Position numbers and translations under genes: made by a program
Part shown: positions 58,602-64,000 of the stretch, in pieces
Layout of the letters: every line of letters starts with the position of its first letter
Position numbering within the stretch: the first letter of the stretch is position 1
DNA from: Ulota crispa
Taxonomy: Eukaryota > Streptophyta > Bryopsida > Orthotrichales > Orthotrichaceae
Direction of reading: 5' to 3'
Assembly (NCBI GenBank): GCA_963920765.1
Contig: OY987249.1
Coordinates: 20,876,861-20,940,860 of the forward strand
Length of the DNA: 64,000 nucleotides
Notes under the pieces: model-generated
The model's input: only the letters and a program-made list of their open reading frames with translations
Told to the model about the DNA's origin: nothing
Databases searched by the model: none

Positions 58602-61600
58602 ATGGGTGAAACGGCGGTTTCGTCGAGGAGCGTGCGAAGGGTACCCAGGCTTGTCGAGGACCAGGTCAAGGATCTTGCGAAGGTAGTAAATGCCGAGGAT
58701 GAAACGAAAGAAGCGGCGGAGAGGAGGGCATCGAAGAGAGGCCAGAGTGTGACGAGTAGTAAGCGTAAAGGAAAGCAGGCCGAGGAAGTAGTGACGAGGG
58801 AGTTGATGGGCACCGATGTGGTGGACGCCGTGTCGCTTGAACTCGGATCGCTTGAGTTGAACGACGAGTGCAACGGGAATTCACGTTCTTCAGGAATTGT
58901 CTTGAACGCAGTGCCGCAGGAGTTTGTGGCAAACATGGAGAGGTCTCTCGCGCGAGGTGATAATGCCGCCAGTGCAAGCAACAGGTGTGCTCTTGTCCTC
59001 TTCAAATTATGCTACACTTCACTCAGAACTTCAACCAGCGAGCTTCAGATGAAGACTCATGTGCTTCTTCATGTTTTCACATCCAACTGACCATTGCAAA
59101 ACCATGAAATCCGTTTTGAGAGAACCACTGAAGGTAGTGTCTGGTGCAAGTGCATTGTTTTCTCATTGCGTGGAGTATCGGTGTTTGCTCAGCGGCCAGG
59201 GAGACGAAGATGACAGCGTGATGGACCTTGAAAGCGCAGCAGAGCAAGGATATACAAGAAATGTTCTCAGTCCAGAAGATACAGCATTTTTGGCTGAACT
59301 GATGCAAGAAATTCAAAGTGTGTACGTTTGGTTTTGTGTTTTCTAATTTCTATACAAAAGTTTTTGTTGAATGTTTGCTTGTAACAAAGACTCATAGAAC
59401 AACTGTCTTTGCAGAAGGCGGTGATTGGACAGAGCTCAAAAAATGTCATATGCAAGCATATTTGCGCCACCATGGGCTTCGCATATGCGGTGTGAAGCAT
59501 GTTCTTGTGGGTCGTATTGAACAGCACTTGAAGTAAGGTTTCTTCTTGCTTTTCGTGTCAGCCAAACTTTCTCAATTTATATTGCACCGTTGTAGCTAAC
59601 CGAGAACCCTTTCATTTGTGGTCTGCTTATTTTAGAATGAAAGAGGGGCAAGCACAAGACATTTACCCAGTATCGTCTTTTACCATCAATTGCAAAGGTA
59701 AAAAACCACCAACAAAAACAACTCATATTTTTCTGAAGGGTACAGCCCATTCTTCCATTTCAGTTCTGCCCATGCAAATGCTGTGTAGACTAAAACAAGA
59801 CATGCGATTCTAATTTTCGGCATGGGTGTTGTTTTTTACTCTTAAGTGGTGATGTTTCCTTGCAGGTGACGCATGTTGCGGAGACACTGTTTTATTCTCG
59901 CAAACTGTTTCCGACTTGTGAGCCGTTTTTCCTTTTTGATTGGATTTTTGACCTGTTTTGCTTGACGAGGTTGACATTTGGCAAATTGTTTGATATAGCT
60001 TTGAGTTCTTTTGTTGTTGAGGCATTCTACTTTCACGGATGAGACTGCATGTAGTGGATACTATTTTTTATTAAATACTTGTTTCAGAAGCTCAACCTCA
60101 AACTCGCATTATAATTTGACCTTGATATTGGGGTGGGTATGATATTGTTTAATAAAGTGCTAGTTGTCCACGCTTGGGAGAGCGTCAGGTTGCTGGTAAG
60201 GTTGTGCACGAGAGCTATGGCGCCGAAATCGGGCAACACACTTTTACAGTGAGTAAAAGTTCGAAGTTTCCTTGTGTCCCTTTATTAGATTGCAATGTTT
60301 TAAAATCCTAAGGACTCTGGAGTTGCCCACAATTATTTGTGTATTAGAACTGTTATTGGGATAAATCTTTATGGTATTTTGTAATGTGCTAGATTGAAGT
60401 CTTGTGGAGCATGGGTATGAAGCCCCTTCGCTTCATGAGACAACTTAAAATCAAAGGTCGCAAATTGTATTGCAATTACACTTGGAGACAGGTGTGAATT
60501 CCAACCTCTCTTCATTTTTCTGCTAATACAAACATTTTTGCGTTTGAAAACTAACATTACTTTTTGGCAAGTCACGTACTTACAAGGGTTGCCATGATGT
60601 GTCTTCTGTGACCACCACTAGAGCAGCCATGGATTGACGAAGAGGCTAGAGAAGAGGTGCGGATTGAGAAGCATAAACGTGGTAAAGAAGCTCGTATTAA
60701 AATGGCAAAATTCTGGCTGTTGCAGAGGTCTGTATCTGCAACTTGCATTCTTCTACCTACTCAGTGTAGTTACTTCACCCAAAGTTTAGCTATGTCATTT
60801 CTCCTTTGTATTTGCTCTTCACTCTCCTCCATACTAGAGTTTCCTTCTTGGAGAGTCCTCCCAAAATGATCATAATCAAGACTCCCTTTTATATTCAACT
60901 TTGCTTTTGCCGGTCATTTTGTTTTACAAAATTTCCTCTCCTACAAAATTTTCACTCTAGTACTGATATTTCATATTTAACTAAGTACAAATTAATTTAT
61001 GTATGTATTTTCTTACTACGCTCTTGAGCATTTTAAATTTCTCAATATTTTGCCTAAATTTTTTCCAAAGTTTTAGCATGTCCTCTGATTTGGGCATATA
61101 TCTCAATATTTTATAACCAACTTCTAATGTCTTGCAAGTACCTCCTAATGTTTTGCAAACCAAACTTTTTAGACTCTTAGTTATGGACTTTGAGACTTTG
61201 GATAGTCCATATCATACTAATAAATTCACAATGACCTTTTAAATATTACATCTTCAATTTTTGTGACATAATTATAATTATAGAAAACAAAATAGATGCT
61301 GAGGTTGAGGTGATATTAGAGAGGGTGCACATAGTAATATTAAGCAAATCACAAATTTTTTGCTTCTCTTTGCTTCACTTCATTGCTTTTCAGAATTTTG
61401 TGATTTTTGGGAAAGCATTGTACTTTCATGGTTTCACTTTTCTATTGCTATTACCAAATGATTTGAAACATTTTGGTACATTGAAATGTTTTTGGATTTC
61501 ACAACAATTCAAGTTATCAATACATGAAAATTCTAAGAAAATTCCAATTATGAATATCGCTAGTCTAGTTTATAATCTTACTAGTAATAAGTCTCCTTAC

Positions 61601-61646
61601 TGTTGATGTTGGTTTCTACAGAGAATCAAGGGTTATGAATATCTAA
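58602..61646 (+). CDS. SAP-domain protein, like plant zinc finger CCCH protein 62
   Basis: Predicted exons: 58602-58984, 59193-59317, 59415-59532, 59636-59698, 59866-59917, 60164-60248, 60393-60491, 60627-60727 and 61622-61646; every junction is GT-AG and keeps frame, and I saw no lesion. The start is ATG in MGETAVSSRS after GC-rich leader sequence. Exon 1 is charged and low in complexity (basic KRKGKQ, acidic ELGSLELND). Exon 3 encodes a SAP motif (DWTELKKCHMQAYLRHHGLR, then GVKHVLVGRIEQHLK), a helix-extended-loop-helix that binds DNA or RNA. Exons 5-7 give DACCGDTVLFS, QVAGKVVHESYGAEIGQHTFT and IEVLWSMGMKPLRFM, a conserved C-terminal module I recall from CCCH protein 62. Exon 8 is basic. 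The last exon is least certain: it adds seven residues and stops, with no CCCH finger seen. A nuclear nucleic-acid-binding role is inference. Confidence 0.75.
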
Positions 61647-61649
61647 GCC

Positions 61650-62985
61650 AACTTCAAGAGCGCCTTCAAAAACTGAACACCACACAAACTCAACTTGCAA
61701 TATGCCAATGCAAAGTTCCATTCAGCAAGATTTTCAGCAGAAGGTTTACTTGGGCAATAAATATGTTGTAGCATCCTCTTGTTCATCACATCTTTTGTAA
61801 AAGTTTGTGCAACAACAAAGAGGAGAACCTCTCGTGCAACACCATCGTGGTAGTGAGGTTTTTCACTCATCTTTGCTTCCCATTTGTCATGTTGCATGCT
61901 TCAATAGCAAATGCAAGAAGGTCGGTGCCAAGCATTGCGTCTAGCAAATGTGTGGGATGTGTTATAAGAACGGCTCTTTTTGAGATAGTTGCCCAAGACA
62001 CTAGTAGCATTTTTCATGCTTATAAGTTATGACAATGCTTGAGCAAACATGAATAACTCACTCTTCAGACAGCAATGTAGAAACAAAAATAAAAAATATT
62101 AAGCAGTTTTGACATTTTTTGAAGGAACGCTTAGTGGTGGTTGTGTGAGTGGTTTTGTCTTTTTTTTGGCTTACCTTTTGTGTTCTTGAGGGTGATGATA
62201 CTTGGAAATGCATTTGGAAAAGGGTGATATTGCTTTGGCAATGCTTCTAGAAAATGTAAGCATTTTTGAGCTTCGGGAAAGATGGTCTCAGGCTTACAAG
62301 GGTTTGTTTTAAGAGATTTTTATTTTATTTTTTGACTTTTTGATTATTTGCAATTGTTGTTATCCTAAATGTGCCTCATAAAATTTAATAGCACTCCTGT
62401 AGCATGCTCTCCCTCCAAAAGAATGGTGTGGAATATTCTACACCATCTTTAGTTATGGGCAGAATTTATCAAAGAGTTTATGAAAGGGAGGCTCATTCAA
62501 TGCACATACGTCAATGTGTGGCTCACACATACTACAAAAAATAAAACCTTTTTGGAATATCCTGAAATTTCAAGCACCCACTTAGTTCTTTAAGTTGTTC
62601 ACAAAGCATCATAACAATCTTAAACAAGAATCTAAAATGAGTCAAATTACTAGAATACTCCTTAGCTTATATAATGTAACTAGTGTAATTCCTAATTTAA
62701 ATAGCTTGAGTATTTTCAAGCAAGTTTATGTTCTTGTTGCAAGATGGCATTTGAGAACAACATTAGCAAGGGTAAATCCTTACCCCAAAATATATTAGAT
62801 GGAATCAGCATCAATGCCCACGAATATAACAAACATATCTACAAAGCTCTAAAAACAACATATGTCCTCTGTGATTGCTTTTGCAAGGATAGAAAGCCAT
62901 AAAAATATGTAAAGCAACCATTAACTAGCAAACCCTCCAATAATTAATATAATACTAAACTTGTGTTGCAGTGCACTGCTGAGAT
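61650..62985. other. Intergenic, no gene recognised
   Basis: Contains an 84-codon minus-strand open frame (61897-61643) with no known motif. Otherwise AT-rich DNA. Confidence 0.45.
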
Positions 62986-62988
62986 GCA

Positions 62989-63048
62989 GCCATGATGTAA
63001 AAAGCACAGTAGTTGCCTGCCATGATGTAAAAAGCACAGTAGTTGCCT
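62989..63048. repeat. Exact tandem duplication of 30 bp
   Basis: The 30-base unit beginning gccatgatgtaaaaagcaca occurs twice back to back with no difference, so the duplication is recent. Confidence 0.95.
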
Positions 63049-64000
63049 AAGCCTGCGTATGGTACATTCTTATTGCCAGCGTATAAGAAAACGACCTCAT
63101 ACTCCTAAAATCTTTGTGTATTATAAGGAGCCGTAGAATAGCGTGTCGTGTATTGGTGTATAGACACGTTTAGAGCACAAACAAGCCAAAGTACTAGCCC
63201 AATCAACAAGTAAACTCTGCACACAAAGGCTATGCACAATGTGTGAGGAAAGGAACAAAAGAGATAGAGTTGAAGATTAGCAAAGAGGCTGAGATTAGCA
63301 AATAGTTGCAAAGATTAGCTCCCGCATGAGTAAGCTTTTGCCGGGTAAAATTCAAAATTGACCTAGTCATGTATAGAAACCCTAGGTGATTAAAGCAGCA
63401 TATATAACCCTAACGGTAGCCAGGCTTATACACCTGGAGGTTTAAAAAAAAAGATTTGTGCAAATATATGTCAGATTAGTAAAAAAACAAAAGTAGACAA
63501 AATTACTGCTAGCTTGATTTTTTAATAAAAAAGTAACTTAATTTTTGCAATGAGGTCGTAAAGTCACGTGTCTTGCTCATGGAGCAGAAACTATAAACTC
63601 TTGTTCTAGTTTGAAATTTGTCACTCATCAATTATTATGTGAGATGAACTATGTCATTACTCAAGTATATTACCTTTTCTATGCTACAAGTTCATAGAGC
63701 AAGTATAGATACACAAGAAGAACCATTATTAGTTCTTCTATGTCTTGGCATGGCATTAAAGCTGTGTTCAAGTTGTACAAAGAGATAGTATATCATCTCT
63801 ATCTATGAGAAGATAAGAACTTTTAAAAATGGCAATAAAAAGCTTTCACTAGTATTCAACCACTGAATTTGTATATAGACTATCTCCATTACTAGCAATT
63901 GCTAGGAGTTTAGAGACTAACACTTGTATCGGAATCATGAAACAGGAAAAGAAATAAAAATAAAAAACTTTTTTTTTTTTTTTTTTTTTCAAGATGAAGT
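63049..64000. other. Intergenic, no gene recognised; 21-base T tract at 63969-63989
   Basis: AT-rich DNA with short frames only. An uninterrupted T run follows an A-rich stretch near the window end. This could be the poly(A) of a minus-strand retroelement or a simple homopolymer. Confidence 0.5.

Noticed and set aside
58586..59005. 139-codon minus-strand frame rich in Ser and Leu
   Set aside because: It is antisense to exon 1 of the SAP-domain gene and reflects its composition.
1..64000. CRISPR arrays, bacterial operons or prophage features
   Set aside because: No spaced exact repeats of that type; introns and retroelements show a eukaryotic nuclear source.

Overview
The window looks like nuclear DNA of a land plant, probably a non-flowering one (moss, lycophyte or similar); I cannot name the species. 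The evidence is intron-split genes with GT-AG borders, a GSL8/GSL10-type callose synthase relic, a plant-type SAP-domain gene, Ty1/copia and Ty3/gypsy relics, MITE-like hairpins, and very AT-rich intergenic DNA around more GC-rich exons. Gene density is low and most of the window is decayed mobile DNA.

Layout. At 0.6-3.0 kb on + there is a truncated, partly exon-deleted callose synthase copy. Convergent to it, 8.85-3.33 kb on -, lies the most striking locus: a ZNFX1/NFX1-type SF1 helicase joined to NFX1-type zinc fingers, a coiled coil and two successive PARP-like ADP-ribosyltransferase (ART) domains. As read here it carries two in-frame TAG codons and about four frameshifts. Its 5' end runs into a degenerate repeat array. 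At 11.5-13.2 kb (-) is a LINE relic whose upstream reading frame contains a canonical 2A-like motif ahead of an APE-type endonuclease. At 13.9-14.6 kb (-) is a Tc1-like transposase ORF with an internal deletion that keeps the frame open but removes the second and third catalytic acids. A small ORF for a possible tail-anchored protein lies at 15.4 kb (-).

From 16 to 58 kb I see mainly AT-rich DNA and transposon relics: a DUF7869-type transposon-like relic (about 21-22.5 kb), a GC-rich array with a constant 30-bp period (27.1-27.6 kb), an old copia element with both LTRs (29.35-34.74 kb), three MITE-like elements (36.0, 39.7, 40.3 kb), a duplicated pyrimidine-rich segment (41.4-43.4 kb), a 735-bp near-perfect inverted repeat (44.2-44.9 kb), a direct-repeat pair (47.4 and 49.9 kb), and gypsy gag-pol relics from one or two elements (50.3-56.2 kb).

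At 58.6-61.6 kb (+) is the best-looking intact gene: nine predicted exons for a SAP-domain protein like plant zinc finger CCCH protein 62. The last 2.3 kb has no gene I can recognise. There is no operon-like linkage; neighbours do not appear functionally related.
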